From: Amaranthus tricolor
Taxonomy: Eukaryota; Streptophyta; Magnoliopsida; Caryophyllales; Amaranthaceae
Length of the DNA: 64,000 nucleotides
NCBI RefSeq assembly: GCF_026212465.1
Contig: NC_080053.1
Span: 12,584,649 to 12,648,648, forward strand
Direction: 5' to 3'
Under the pieces are notes generated by a model. That model did not search any database. It was not told the origin of the DNA and worked only from the letters and a program-made list of their open reading frames with translations. Shown one piece after another: positions 35,015 through 48,375 of the stretch. Numbering within the stretch: the stretch's first letter is position 1; each line of letters starts with the position of its first letter. The translations under genes and the position numbers were made by a program.

Positions 35015-38000
35015 CTATCCAGTGTGTTTAAGGTCGGAAGCTGAGTTGATCAAATCCTCGCTGAAATCCCAAAGTTTTTTGGACAAGTCTTTGTCTTTAG
35101 CAAGATAATAAGGTTCTAACTCGTTGCAGTCCACATAATACTTGCCTGTTACTCCTTTTAAGCTTGGATGCAGGGCCACATAGCATGTTGTTGCTGCTCC
35201 CTGCAACTCAATTACCAATAATCAATTTCTAGTTATATTTAACGTCTATTTTTTTGAGAGACCATCACTCAGCTAGACGAATTCAAAACAAGAAGCTCAT
35301 ATTCTCATAATTGATATTACTTGGAATATCTAATCCATGTATGATATGCGTTTCACTATAAAACCGTCTCATATAACGATTTGTGTATATTTAAACATGG
35401 ACAAGGGTCGTGTGTTAGATAGGTATTACCCACATCGATGAATTAAAGATGGTGTGCATACTTTATAATTCAGTAGAGTCCCTTTTATCCATTGTCACAT
35501 GATTTTGGGATGGTATCTTCTTCGCTTATGAAGTGTGTATATTTCGTATTTATCTAATTATATGCTGATATTGACAATAAGTCCAGCTCAATTTAACACC
35601 GTGACATCTTGCCTATCCGGCAGGTGATGAGGTGCCCATGTTTACTAGTAATGTTCAATAAATTAAGCAAGCTAATATTTGATACAAAGTACAAACCTGT
35701 GGGACGGTTTTCCACAAAAAGAAGCCAGTGAGAAGGTTGAAAAAACCTGTACCAATTTCTTACATAATTAGTCCATTTTATTCATGTTTGGTGGATTAAA
35801 TCAATAATAATAACAGTGTAGGTAGAGTTTAGAGGCATGAAGAAAGCATACGCATTAAAAAGTATGAATGTTTCATGAGATTTGTCATGATTAATCCTGG
35901 GTGTAAAGAATTCACGGTTATATTGGCACCCTCTTCCTGCAAAATCAATTGAATCAACTTAAGTTGGTTCATTACTTATAACCATTTGCATGGATATAAA
36001 TGTTGTAACGGTCGCGATCTCGGTAACATAACAGAGATATGGTAATGCGAGTTATGCCGTTATCGTAATGCCTTAAATATCGATCAAATTATAAGATATT
36101 TCTCGATACAGTCAAAAATACAGTTTATTTACACCTTTACAATGCTGGAAACATCAATTGTTTCAAGGACGGCTAATGCGATGCGGCCTATGGCATGGAT
36201 TAGAAGAGTTGGTGTGATATAATTCAAAAATATTAATGAATCGATCTGGTTGCGAATAAAAGAAAACAAATTATGTTACACTGACCGAGAAAATATTAAA
36301 GACCGAAAGTAGTAAGTATACCTTGAGTTGAGCAGCCAAGTGATTTGCATGGAGTACGTTTGCCAACTTAGATTGTCCATAAGCTCTTTTGTCAGAATAA
36401 CTGATCATAGTATCAAAACAACATACAACCATGCACAAATCTAAGAACTAACAAGAGATTAAGTTGCAATTAAATGAAAGAAAAATTACCGTGAATAATA
36501 TAACTTTTTGTTAATTTTCCCATAATAATACCAATTATTGATTAATCATGAATAATACCAACTTAGGGGTATTTTCCTAGAATAATATCAACTTTAGTTT
36601 ATTAACTAATTTATTTTAAATTTTTTTGTCTTATAATTACCTATAGTTTAATTTTTAACATGTTATGGATTTTCTAGGAAAACACCTCTTTAAGTTGGTA
36701 TTATACATGGTTAATTAAAAGTTAGTATTATTGTATAGAAATAAGCGAAAGATTGTATTATTCATGATAATTTTTTCAAATAATAAATTGCAAATTAAAG
36801 ATACAAACCCAGATTTATCGTTGATATTATTGAATCTGATTCCTCCTGAATAAGTGTGAAGATGTGCGATTGACGATAAATTTACTATTCTTCCTTCAAT
36901 CCCTGTTGTTTTTGCTGTTTGCTTCATTTTGTCAAGCAGCAACTTTGTTAATAGAAAGTGCCCTGTTTTTGTTTCACTTTTAGATGTTAAATATAGTAAA
37001 TATAGTGGAACACCATTAACTTTCAAAGATCCTTTGTTAAAATTAAGCCTAAAAATATATTATATTAATTCTTTTTGATAGTAATTAATAATTATAGTGC
37101 TATTTGTTAGAGTATATAACATGTCAACTATTAGTAGCCAGCGTGATAAGAGGTTATGGTTCGAATCTTAACCACCACTCAAATTTAAGTGGAATATTTC
37201 GCACTAGATATGAGGAGATTTTGTGTCACATTCATACTTCTATCTCGAAGGGCTCTCGTGTGAGAAAGCGTGTTAGAGTATAAAACATATCCTGAAATCT
37301 TAACCACCAACTTAAGCTTTTGTTTGAGTTGGTTACTTGCACACTATTTCTTCTGATGTTGTGCATAATGTCTCGTTTACACCACAATATTTCTATTTCG
37401 AGTATATTAACTCTAAATTTTGATAAAGTCCATGTGCAAGTTTAATATGAAACAATGTTAAAATAAAAGTAAAAACTGACCAAGATGATTAGTAGCAAAT
37501 TGTAACTCAATCCCATCCTCAGAAAGCTGGAATGGACAGAACATAATGCCAGCATTGTTTCTGCACAATTTATACACATAAATATAATCATCAAAATCTT
37601 ATAATTATTATTATTTTAAAAAATGTAAATTTAATTTTAAAAATCCCATCTTTTTCTCGTTGTCTTGTAAAAATCCCACCTTTCGATTATTTTTTAAAAA
37701 TCTGACCTTTATACTGCGTTTTTTTTTAAATCCGACCTTTTGGTTCTTAATTTGTTTACAGCTAAATTTTGCAAGTAACCTAATGAGGTCAATACTTTAA
37801 AAAAAAACGCAATATAAAAGTCGAATTTTTAAAAAATAAACGAAAAATAAGATTTTTATAAGACAATGAGCAACAGGTGTAATTTTTAAAATTAAATTTT
37901 CCATTTTAATAAATAAAAAAAATAAAAATAAAAAGGGGCATACATTAAAATATTGAGAGGTAGGTTGAGAGCAAGGAAATTATGGGCAAATTCTGTGACA

Positions 38001-41000
38001 GATTTGATTGAGGAGAGATCAAGCTTGAGAACATCCACTCGACCTGATTTGATTTCGTCCAAAATGCGTTGTTTTGCTTCATTTGCGGCGTTTATATTCC
38101 TGGCAGCAATTATTACATGTGCATTTCGAAGTGCCAACACCCTCGCTGTTTCCCATCCTATTCCACTCGCACCTCCTTCAATTTTTTTATTATCATTTCA
38201 CCAACTGATTTTATTAACTCGTTTATTAACTATAAGTAACTTGTTCAAACACAACTTATTCATGAGAACTAATTAATTTACTAAAGACTAGCATTGACTG
38301 GTTTGATCACCCAACTCTCTGTTTATATCAAAGTAAGCTAATAAGTTATATTTTCAAACACCCCATCATATATTACTAACATAGTAACATTTCAAATCAC
38401 TATCATGGGTATTTGGGTAGAAAAATTAAAGACACTACTTTTCATTAAAATTAAAGAAACAAGACCTGATTTTCAAGCAAGAGCCCTATTTACTTTTTTA
38501 TATTTAGAAAATTAAGCCTTTTTGTCAACCATTAATGTTAAAATAGAGATCAAAATTTATTGTTAGTAGCTTTGCAATCCATAAACAACATTATTACATG
38601 AAAACACATCACCAACTAAGCTAGCTATATTGTCTGATGAACTATAAGGAATTTATTCAATATAAGAGATATTTGTTTTCTAGCGATCCTAGACGATCAG
38701 ACACCTTAAATAGATCTAGAACCGCCTTTGAAATATTCTGAATTTCTAAAATAAAGGTGTTGGTGATAAACAAAAATTCTTAATCAATCACCGTGATTTG
38801 TAAATCATCATAAAAAGACAAAAAGAATAATAATAAAATGAACAAAATAAAAAAAGATAAATTAAAACAATAAAATTCTCACCCTATCATAATTTACCAC
38901 ATAAAGATGATTTATTAACCTCATTAATAGTCGTTATTTACTAAGACTTTTTCTGTCATAAAAATATAAGTTTGGTATTAAAATTTTTGATGTGATCATC
39001 GTACAAATTAACTCCCAACTCTCAAGTCATTTCAGGTAACCTCAAGTCAATTTAACATCAAAAATAATAAAAATACGAAAAGATATACATTAAATAAAAA
39101 TAAATAAAGGAAAATAAATAAAATAGTAGAAATCATGACAGCTCCTCATATTAAAATTTATGATAATAAAGACTAATAATAAGCATAAAAGGAAGGGATC
39201 AATGCAGTTGGATCTCTGTAGTTGTAGTTATTATACTCACCTAATTTCCACTTTAGCAATTCCGTGAAAATGGGATCATTCAAGTATTACAATCATATTT
39301 ATAAATATTTAGTGATTTTTTAATTTATTTGTTTGACCAGATGTAAGTGTTGGCTTTCTTTTTTTTTTTTTGTGTTTTAAAGCTAATTAAGTATTGTTAT
39401 TGACTTTTTATTAGAGAAAAAATAAATTAATAAATCAAGTCATAAGTCAATTAAAAAATTAATTACCTAAAAGCTAATTTTCAAACACTTCCTATATATT
39501 TTCAGCTAAAAATGAAATTTAGAAAAGAAATAGTATTAAAAAAATTGATTTTATAAGTCTCAAATAATTTTAGAAATAAGTACTCCTTTCCTTTTTATTC
39601 CTTATTAGATACCATTAGAGATGAGTAAAATATATAAGAAAAATATATTTTTTATAGATTAAAGTGTAATTACAATAATGTCATTAGATTTTATTTAATG
39701 TGTATAAAGTTTATTACATAAAATAAAAATAAATTACGTTGAGAATTAAAATGTAAGTTAATTTCTATAGTTTATAAAATATACGTGGTATTATGGTGGA
39801 ATGTGTTTTTGAATTCTATTGGTAATTAAAATAAAATTATTTTAATAAAAAATATTGTAAAATTACCTAGAACAATAATCACATATATTGATTAACTATG
39901 AATAATTCCAACTTTGAGGGGTATTATCCTAAAGTAAACCTGATAATCGGATTACTTGCTTATAACAAGTTTTCTTTTTTTAAAGAAAAGAAAAATTAAA
40001 ATAAAATGTCGAAAAAATGTTAAAAAAATATTTTAAAAAATTATGATTTTCTTATTATTCATAATTTTTTATGTAAATTTTCAAAATTTTTCTCTAATTT
40101 TAAATTAATTTTCAGTTTACTATTTTGGTGAATTACCTACTATAGCAGGTCATCGGGCTATCCAAGTTACTCTAAGAAAATTTCACCCTAAATTTGAGAT
40201 TATTCATGGTTAATCAATAGGTGAGATTATTAATGGTACTCCTGAGTTTTGACACTTTATTAATGGTACTCTTAAGTTTTTTTTATTATCAATGGTACTC
40301 TCATATTATTATTGAGTGTTTTACAAGTGTAGCCTCATTTAACTTTTTTCGTCCAAAATCGTCTAAAACCGTTAACTTTCTTTTATGTTTTAAATTGAAA
40401 AATAAATGAAAAAGAAAAAAAGTTAATGGTTTTTGACGTTTTTGGGCGGAAAAGTGAAAAAAAGTTACGGTTGTAAAACACTCAATAATACGAGGGTACA
40501 ATTAATAATAAAAAAAACTTAAAAATACTATTAATAAAGTGTCAAAACTCAAGGATACTATTGATCATTTTCCTAAAATTTACAAATGAGAAATATAAGA
40601 AAAGCCAAAGAGAACGGAGAGTAATATATATGTATTTGTTGTGATTTTTAGATATACTTTTATACTTTTATAGTAACGAAAATTGATACATTTAATGGTT
40701 AAGGCGCATAAATTTATACTTCACATGAATTAAAGAAAATATTTGTGATGTATTCCATCCGTTTTATATATTTGCCATTTGGAATTTAAAAAGAACCAAC
40801 ACAAATATAAATTATACATTAGATACCATTAGAATTGAATAAGATATATAGTAGGAGTATATTAAAAATTGATGTTCTATTATTCTATAGATTAAAGCGT
40901 AAGTATAATAATAATAATTTTAAATTTCGTTTTGTGAATGAAAATTTTATTATATTTAATAAAAAAATACACTAATACTAAAATAAGTGTAATTTTTATA

Positions 41001-44000
41001 GATTAATGTGTAAAGTCTAATAATGACATTAAATTATAGTTCCTTTCATTCAACTCATTGTTTATTCAATGTAAACATTATTTATGTCACAATTTTAAAC
41101 TTTAAATCGATTATTTTCATAAATTTCGTATTTAAAATAAAAAAATATATTTTTTAAAAAAGGATCAAATCGCACAAAATATGTGACTGTGCCTAATTGT
41201 TATTGCATAAGTATAGTCCAACATTTTGTGTGACTGTACCTAGGTACAATTGCACAAAATATACGACTTGACCATTTTCAAAAAAAAAATAATTGAAAAT
41301 TCGATAAATTTACGATAATATTAATCAAAAATTTATAAATTATTTTTTACAATAACATAAATATTAATTAAATCAATGATAAATTTAAAATTTGATAATG
41401 TTCAAAATTTAAGACCCGGCAAATAAATATTTGTGATGTGGGTACTTATAGCTATAATCTATTCTAAAAAATAGAAATTTTCTTAAATTTTTCAAGAGCT
41501 GAGTGTAATTTTGTGAAAATAATTTTAGGAATTGCTACCACTCGTTTTTTGCCATAGTTAATGCTTACCATATAGAATATCTCTTTAATTATTGCACTAA
41601 CCCTCTATAAATCTCTTAACAACATAGGAGTTAATAAAGTTTTGTCCAATCTTAGTCTACACCGAAATAGTGTGCACAAGCTTTACATTACCTCTTATTT
41701 TTATGAAATTACTTGATTTAATAATTAAATGGAAAGATGTAGCTACTTTAATGTGAATTAAATTCAAATAAAAATTTACAGGCTCATAGCATAAGTGTAA
41801 GGTCACGTGATCAAGAGTTGGTAGAGATGAAAAGCAATATTTCATTTTTTATGTTGTCCCAATAAGTTTTCCTCATTTGATAACTCCTTACTTTTTTTTT
41901 TATCTTACATTATACTCTTTCCACACCATTTTAATTGTCACAATTTCTTATTTGGCAAAACCATATTAATTGTCTCATTTCTATTTTTGTCAATCTTTTT
42001 TTTACCTAAATATCCTTAGTTCACACAAGTAATTACGAATATTCCCCCATATACCTTACTTACCCAACTACCCTTCACTACTTACCCTTCACTAATTACC
42101 CAACTACTACCTTTTTAATGGACTGCACACCATCCTTAATAACCTTGCCCAAACAAATGGGACAATTATATTGGTGTGGAGGAAGTATTTGTATATGAGG
42201 AAATAAAGGGAAAGGAAGTATAAGAAACAAAAAGATTGCATTTCCTTTATGTAGATACCAAGTGAAAAAGGAGGGCAATGGAGGATGGAGAATTGAATTT
42301 TGAAAAGACGCTAAGAGCACTTCACATTTTAGTCCAGCAACTTGTCTTGTATGAGACCGTTTTACGGTGAGATGATCTTAAAATAAAAAGTCCATAAGCT
42401 ACATTTATTTATTATTAGGCTATTTAACCCAAATATGAGACATATCTCACGATAAGACTGTCTTATACAAGAATTTGTGTTAGTCAAAACATATTCTTTA
42501 AACATTGAAAATATTTGAACTTACCTTCATTTCCTTATACAAAAGTTATTCAAATATAGTGTTTAATCTATCCATACAATTTTCTTACTTTCCTTTTAGA
42601 CACTACTTTTTTTTCTTTTTTTTTTCTTTTTTTTTTTTGGTTTTGTTTATCTACTATGACCAACAAAACTTTTATGTACGTAAATGTAAAGATTATGTGT
42701 CAACAATTAGTCTCTCGGTTTCCTATTTATTTTTAAGAAAAGTTGGCTATTTTAAATGATGGATATATTATTATATTGAATAATAAAGTTAATGGAGGAA
42801 AAATGAGAATAATAAATAATAATAAAATATTAAAATAAAATTAGTGGAAAAATTATGAAGATCATAATAATTAAAAATTGTTTAAACAAAGTTAATGAAA
42901 AACATATAAGAGCCATATGTATTAATAAATTAAAATAAAAATAAACAATGTTAATTTTGTCTAAAATTCATAATATAAATAGAAAATAAAATGATCTAAA
43001 ATGACAATTTTTAAGAATGAAGAGAGTAAAAATGTATAATATTCCCTCAAATTCAATTTAGTTGTCCTATTTGTTTTGGATACAAATATTAAGAAAATGA
43101 GTGGACCACCTAAAATAGTAGACTCATATGCAATATTGGGTGTTTTTAATATTAAGAATTGAAGGGAACCACCTAATATAGTAAACCCATATGTAATATT
43201 AGGTATTTTTAATATTGAGAAAGGAGACCACCTATAAATATAAATCTAAAAATAGAAATGAGACAAATAAGATGAAGTTAACCAATAAAAAAAACTGGAA
43301 CAAGTAAAAAGAATTGGATAGAGATATTATTTTCTTTTTCCAATCTCTCTTACAAACACCTAAAGAGAAACAAGTATTGTCACAAAGAAAATAGGAGAGC
43401 GTCCAAAACAAGTAAATGCCGAACGAAGTACTTCATGTTCTCTACATTATACTAATGTTTTCTTTAATATTGTTTCCATGCCTCTTTTGGATTTTTCTAT
43501 TTTGTATTTTTGATTACAAGGTATGAATTAAATTTTTCTGAAATAAAGCGTTGCGTTTTCTGATTAAAGTAAAACTCAATTTTAAATTTTAAGGCCGGTG
43601 TTATTGTAAATGTCAATATATAATCGAAAAAATACGAGGTGCACATATTTCATAAATAAGATATTATCTCAAAATCATAAGGTCGTGAAGGAAAGGGCTC
43701 TAATTAGTTATAAAGAGTGCACACTATATATAATTGAGTAATGTGGGATAAATAATCTCAACTTTTTGTTAAGGAACCAATTCAACTAAAAATTTAAATT
43801 AATAATTAAGGTCCTAAAATATGTTACTTACTCTAATACCTCTCCTCGCACGAGAGTTGGACTAGAAGTGTGGATACAACACAGACCCTCCACATACTTG
43901 GTGCTAAATATTCTACTTTAAATGAGGAGTGGTTGAGATTCGAACTCGTGACCTCTTGTCACGTTGACTCTAATATCATGTCAAAGAACTAACTCAACCA

Positions 44001-44237
44001 AAAGTTTAAAGTTTAAGGTTATAGGTAACTCCAATAAGTGGTACAATGGATTATAGTGATAAAAAAAAGGAACATCTTAATGTGAAATTGGAAGATCAAA
44101 GAAAGAAAAGACAAACCAGTAATAATGGCAGTGAGGTTAGAAGCATCGATTCCATGGGTGACTTGTTCAGCAGTAGAAGAAGATCCGAATCCGCTTGGTC
44201 CTGGATATCCAGTTACCAATGTAAATAAATTCACCAT
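35015..44237 (-). CDS. Short-chain dehydrogenase/reductase, TIC32 / retinol dehydrogenase-like, 8 exons
   Basis: Exons on the - strand: 44237-44117, 38175-37944, 37560-37481, 36962-36809, 36400-36322, 35936-35852, 35746-35697, 35200-35015; together 329 codons including stop. Motifs in order: [15 protein letters not shown] near the N-terminus as in TIC32-type proteins; the nucleotide-binding TGGASGIG created across intron 1; AARN; NNAG; catalytic Ser in NLSSIAH; catalytic AYGQSK; then HPGLIMTNL. So all parts of an NAD(P)-dependent oxidoreductase are present. TIC32 is a chloroplast inner-envelope dehydrogenase; related plant proteins have other or unknown substrates. Intron 1 is 5.9 kb and MITE-rich; its acceptor is AAG rather than CAG, chosen because it restores TGxxxGxG. 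No lesions seen. Family is sure, substrate unknown. Confidence 0.93.
36486..36777. mobile_element. MITE-like palindromic repeat in dehydrogenase intron 4, family copy 2
   Basis: Left end 'attaccgtgaataat' and right end 'attattcatgataat' are inverted. It shares 'tgattaatcatgaataat' and 'ccaacttaggggtatt' with the copies at 6531 and 39858. Confidence 0.6.
37105..37345 (+). repeat. tRNA-derived-looking interspersed repeat, copy 1
   Basis: In dehydrogenase intron 3, between 36963 and 37480. Contains 'gataagaggttatggttcgaatc' with a box-B-like GGTTCGAATC, followed by 'tggaatatttcgcactagatatgagg'. A relative in reverse orientation lies at about 43730-44020. Confidence 0.45.
39858..40230. mobile_element. 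MITE-like repeat, family copy 3 (reverse orientation to copy 1)
   Basis: Shares the reversed marker 'ctatagcaggtcatcgggctat' with copy 1 (6643-6665) and the same end words 'attacctag' and 'ggttaatcaataggtgagatt'. Confidence 0.6.
40232..40562. mobile_element. Long-inverted-repeat MITE
   Basis: Left arm 'ggtactcctgagttttgacac' and right arm 'gtgtcaaaactcaaggatac' pair, and the pairing continues through 'attattgagtgttttacaa'. About 100 bp per arm. It abuts copy 3 of the previous family. Confidence 0.75.
41915..42185. mobile_element. Stowaway-type MITE
   Basis: Starts CTCTTTCCACACCATTTTAAT and ends with the inverse (ATATTGGTGTGGAGGAAG), flanked by TA on both sides (41913-41914, 42186-42187). 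271 bp. Confidence 0.85.
42342..42482. mobile_element. Short MITE with 'tgagaccgt' ends
   Basis: Inverted ends 'cttgtatgagaccgttttacggtgag' (left) and 'ctcacgataagactgtcttatacaag' (right). Limits are approximate. Confidence 0.65.
43027..43330. repeat. Repeat with internal tandem duplication of about 62 bp
   Basis: 'ggaccacctaaaatagtagactcatatgcaatattgggtg' (43094 on) is repeated as 'gaaccacctaatatagtaaacccatatgtaatattaggt' (43158 on), and a third start follows. Outer words hint at a Stowaway relative. Confidence 0.5.
43730..44020 (-). repeat. tRNA-derived-looking interspersed repeat, copy 2
   Basis: On the - strand 'gacaagaggtcacgagttcgaatctcaaccact' and 'tagaatatttagcacc', matching the words of copy 1 at 37105-37345. 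Confidence 0.45.
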
Positions 44238-44595
44238 TCTTATTTTTACCTCTGATTAATAATTGTTTATATTCTATTCAAATTAGAAAAGAATATAGAA
44301 TACTTGAATGTGAAAATGAAGTAGGTGCAAGTTTGGATAAGAGTAAAAAAAGAAGAGAAGAGTTTATATAAACTACCAACCAACTACCAAATACCAACTT
44401 GTTCAGCTGGGTCTTAATGGGCATGGATGAGTCAGTTTGGCAATTAATTAGTTGAAAACCCCAAGGATTGTAGTTGGAGTGTAGGACTAAGGAATAAGGA
44501 CTCCCAAGGATTGTAAGGCACTTGTGGCATTGCTCAACACAAGTGCAACCTTAAATTTTATTCCAAAAATTAGAAATGGATTGACTACATATAAA
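44238..44595 (-). promoter_or_regulatory. Dehydrogenase promoter region
   Basis: On the - strand a TATATAAA box occurs at 44370-44363, about 125 bp before the ATG, which would put the transcript start near 44335 and give a leader of about 100 bases. 44373 to 44595 holds nothing else I recognise. Confidence 0.5.
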
Positions 44596-45129
44596 TAGGG
44601 ATGACAAAATGAACGGATAGGATGTGGTATATATGTTTTAACTGAAATTTTTATACTCACCATCTACCCACTACTCATAACGGGTTAAATTTTCATACTC
44701 ACGTCTGCTATCTAGATAAACATTCAAACACATTTTCACCCACTATACCAACTGAGTATATACTCACTTTATATCCGCTTCACTATGTAATATCACATCG
44801 AAGTATTAGAGAGATGTTGAATACTCCGTATACAAGTAGAGATAACAAAATGGACGGGTGGATGCGATATGCCCTCACCTATACCTATATCCAACTAAAA
44901 TAGTCATACCCACCACCCATGGCGGGTAAACTTTCATTCCGTGATGGGTATAACTACTTTATACCCACCCGCCTCACATTTACTCCAAATTTGCGTTATA
45001 TACTCCATAAATCTTAAATTTAATTGTACATCGAATTTTGTTTAAATCATACAACCCACTACCCTAACTAGAGCAGATGAATTCCGTGATGGGTATAACT
45101 ACTATAATTTTACCCACCTGTCATCCCTA
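44596..45129. mobile_element. hAT-type MITE upstream of the dehydrogenase gene
   Basis: 534 bp, TAGGGATGAC ... GTCATCCCTA, flanked by a perfect 8-bp repeat CATATAAA (44588-44595, 45130-45137). The inside contains two related halves with 'acccaccacccatggcgggtaaa'-like words. Confidence 0.92.
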
Positions 45130-45443
45130 CATATAAATTTCATGGGTTTTTCGTTCTATTACCAATTGAGTTTAAGATGAAATCTCATCGGGATTGTATC
45201 TAGTTAACTTTCCTTTTATGCGGATCAGGCCCGACCCTGAGGGTAGGCCATAGGGGCCACCGCCCAGGGCCCAATCTTATTGAGAAGAAATACATTGTGT
45301 AAAGGGCCCCATAATAGTAAATATTGAAAAGGTAAAGGGCCTAGAAAACTAAAATAAGTAAATGACATACCATAGTCGAAGTTAGATAGATCAAATGAAA
45401 CAATAACAATTGGTTTTCAATTTACATAGTTGGGCCCCATAAT

Positions 45444-48069
45444 AGTAAATAGGGAATTTGATTTCATAGATGAATTACATAGTTGGGCCGATGAGATAGC
45501 AATAACAATTGGTTTTCAATTTACACGTGCTTCTTATAAACAAAAAGAAAGACGTTCTAGAATTAGTTTGTACTTAAGATGTCACCACTATGGTAGTATT
45601 AGGGGTGATTTGCATAACCTAGATAATGCTGCCCGACCTGGTTCTAAAAGTAAAACATGTCGGTGTAAATTTATGATTGTAGCAAGTAGTCGTAAACCAG
45701 GAGAAAGACCTTGGACGGTGAGGGTGTGTCCTGGGGAAAAAGGTAGACATAACCACCGATTTTTAGAGTACAGAGATGGTCATGTAAGGGCAAATAGGTT
45801 GAATGTAGATATTTGGCAGTGCATACGACAACTTAGTGTAACTGGCATGCAACTTGCCTTTATTATGACTTCAATAAGAGAAAATTTTCCTGGTTTTTTT
45901 ACTAGTATGAATCAAATATACAATGTTAGACAGCCAATTAGAAGAGAAGAGATGGAGGGTAGGACTCCCCTTCAACACTGTCTTTATATGGCCACAGAGC
46001 ATAATTACGTGGTTTGGACAGACTTGGATAGTGAAAGGGATTTGAGCAGATTATTAGTTGCAAATCCTACCTCCATCCAAATGATACGTGCGTGGCCGTA
46101 TGTTGTGTTGATAGATACAACGTACAAAACAAACAAACAAATGATTGAGAGATATTCGTGGGTGTTACAGGGATTGAGAGATATTTTTGGCACCCTCAGA
46201 CTCCTAGCGTCGTTGTCACTGATCGAGATAAGGGTTTATCTGCAGGTATTCGTGATGTCTTCCCAGGTAAAAAGGTTTTTTTTTTATTAATTATTGTCGT
46301 TCTCTTTATTGAATATGTCTTAATTATGTTCAATGTTGTGTTTAATGTAGATGTGCGGCATTTGTTATGCATAAGGCATATTGCCAACGACATTGAGAAC
46401 ATGGTTGACAAGTTGTGTGGCGGGAAAAGAAATCAACAAGGGCAGGTATTCAGGAAAAGTAGATGGAACCCCTTGGTTGAAAGTTCTACACTTGACGAAT
46501 TTGAAGAGAGATGGAAATCGATTGTGACTACCTGGTCGGTTAGGAACAGAAAGGTCATTCGATATTTGGCTAGAATATGGATTCCACTTAAAGAGAAATT
46601 TGTGCGTGCATGGACGAATGATTGTTTACACATTGGTAACCACACTACCAGCAGAGTTGAAAGCCAACACTCGTCTTTCAAGTATTATCTTGGTAGCGGT
46701 AATAGCTTATTTGATACCATGTTTAAAAGGGCACACGCACAGATAAATTTTTTCCTTGGAGCAGTTGCGGCTTGAGCATAACCATATGTTAGATTTGGAT
46801 GGTTATGTACTTAACAAATGCGGTTGTGTATTTCAACGCACCCATGTATTGCTGTGTGCTTGTTATTTATATCTGTCGATCTGTTCATAAGGTGCTTTGT
46901 ATTTGGATGACATTCATCCATTCTGGTATACTTTGACGTACACAAAGGTAGGAGACGACACCAACGAAGGAGTACGGCACGCAAACAACAATGACAAAGA
47001 GTATTTTTAATTGTTGGACGATGAAGTCTTAAAAGCTGATCCGGCTGTTGTACGACGCTTGTCTCAGGTACTTGAACATGAATTACACCCAAATGGAGCC
47101 GATATATTTAAGCCTTACGCAAGTCCACCTAGAAAGGGAAGACCAACCACAAGCAAAACCCTTAGAAGAAATAAAACCGCATTTGAATATAATAGATCAT
47201 CTTCTCGTGGTCGAGGGTCTAGATCTTCATCCCGCGGGAGATCCAGTGGTAGATCTAGTGGTCGGAAAACACAATCATCAGTTGGATTTAAGTTTAGTTT
47301 CAATTTATTTGGTACATAACTTTCCATGCCGTTATTTAAATTAGTTAGTTACAGCTTAATATTACTAACATTATTTTCAATAATTGCAAATGATCCAGTA
47401 GGTCGTGATTTTTCACTGTTTCCATGGCCCAATCACATCCCGCACATTCTCCCTCCTTACTTGTTTGATTGGATTGATGTTATAGGTGATGGTAACTGTG
47501 GTTTTAGAGCTATTGCCGTCATAGAGTTGGGAGGCGAGGAGGCTTGGCCTCTTTTAAGACGTGCAATGTGCATGGAAATGCAAATGAATAAAGACCAATA
47601 CATAAGTGTGTATCTATCGGAGGAGGCGTTAGACAATGCTATATTCAGAATTGGTTCACACAGCAATGGACCTGCTCCTTATATTCATTGGATGGAAGCA
47701 CCGATGGCATTGTACTCTGCAGCAACATTTCTAAACATTGGCATTGCTTATTATGGTTCTGCTGACGGTAATCCGATGTACAACTATTTGGTTCTTCCGT
47801 TAAGGAAAGAAACGGGTGTGCATAGTGTAAATAAAGTTATACATATATGTTAGGTGAATAGAAATCATTTTGTTCAACTATTAATGAATGACGATTCATC
47901 TTCACTGCCGCCATTCTAGCAATTATGGAGAGAAGCAGTTGACAATTCTTTCAGACATATAGAAACACATTTTAGTAGTAGGATTTTGCTTTGGAATATA
48001 CTATACGGGACACGACCACCACAACGTGATAACACCGCTGAAGATGCTGTAAATTTAGATAGTCCATAG
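45444..48069 (+). pseudogene. MULE transposase-OTU gene, copy 2 (decayed)
   Basis: Relative to copy 1: the start is missing; about 90 bp of the MULE core are deleted at about 46137-46150 (the part after TTYKTNK); one frameshift follows at FGT; about 115 bp are deleted at 46752; a stop cuts KEYF at about 47008. It keeps intact codons where copy 1 has stops: Trp near 46530 and Arg near 47265. The Arg/Ser/Gly tail is followed by the OTU part from about 47387 (GDGNCGFRA at 47487). The splice acceptor before it is changed from tag to caa. TAG codons at 47851 (Trp in copy 1) and about 47918 break the OTU part, the first just before the catalytic His region (NHFVQL). So neither copy can make an intact protein. 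Confidence 0.82.
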
Positions 48070-48375
48070 TGTAACACATTGTTTACATACATCATTATTT
48101 AGTTTAACTACACATGTAGATGGGATTAAATTTGTAGATAGTCCATAGTGATACTATTTTGTACATCATTATTTAGTTTAACTACACATGTAGATGAGAT
48201 TATGTACGTGGATGGAATTCAATATGTATAGAATTGATGTAAATTAATAAAAATATTGATGTAAATTAATTTAACTATAATGTAAAAAGCATTGATGTAA
48301 ATAAATATTAGCATTGATGTAAATTAGTTTTCAATTACAAAAACCAAATGAAGGGCCATGCCCCTTAAAAGCATG

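Larger units (their letters stand above)
38176..44116 (-). other. Intron 1 of the dehydrogenase gene
   Basis: 5941 bp, AT-rich, holding several short mobile repeats listed separately (39858, 40232, 41915, 42342, about 43027 and 43730). 38280-39857 and 40563-41914 show no gene; decayed Stowaway-like ends ('tactcctttcctttttattcc' near 39585 and 'tattccatccgttttatat' near 40752) may be present. Confidence 0.6.
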
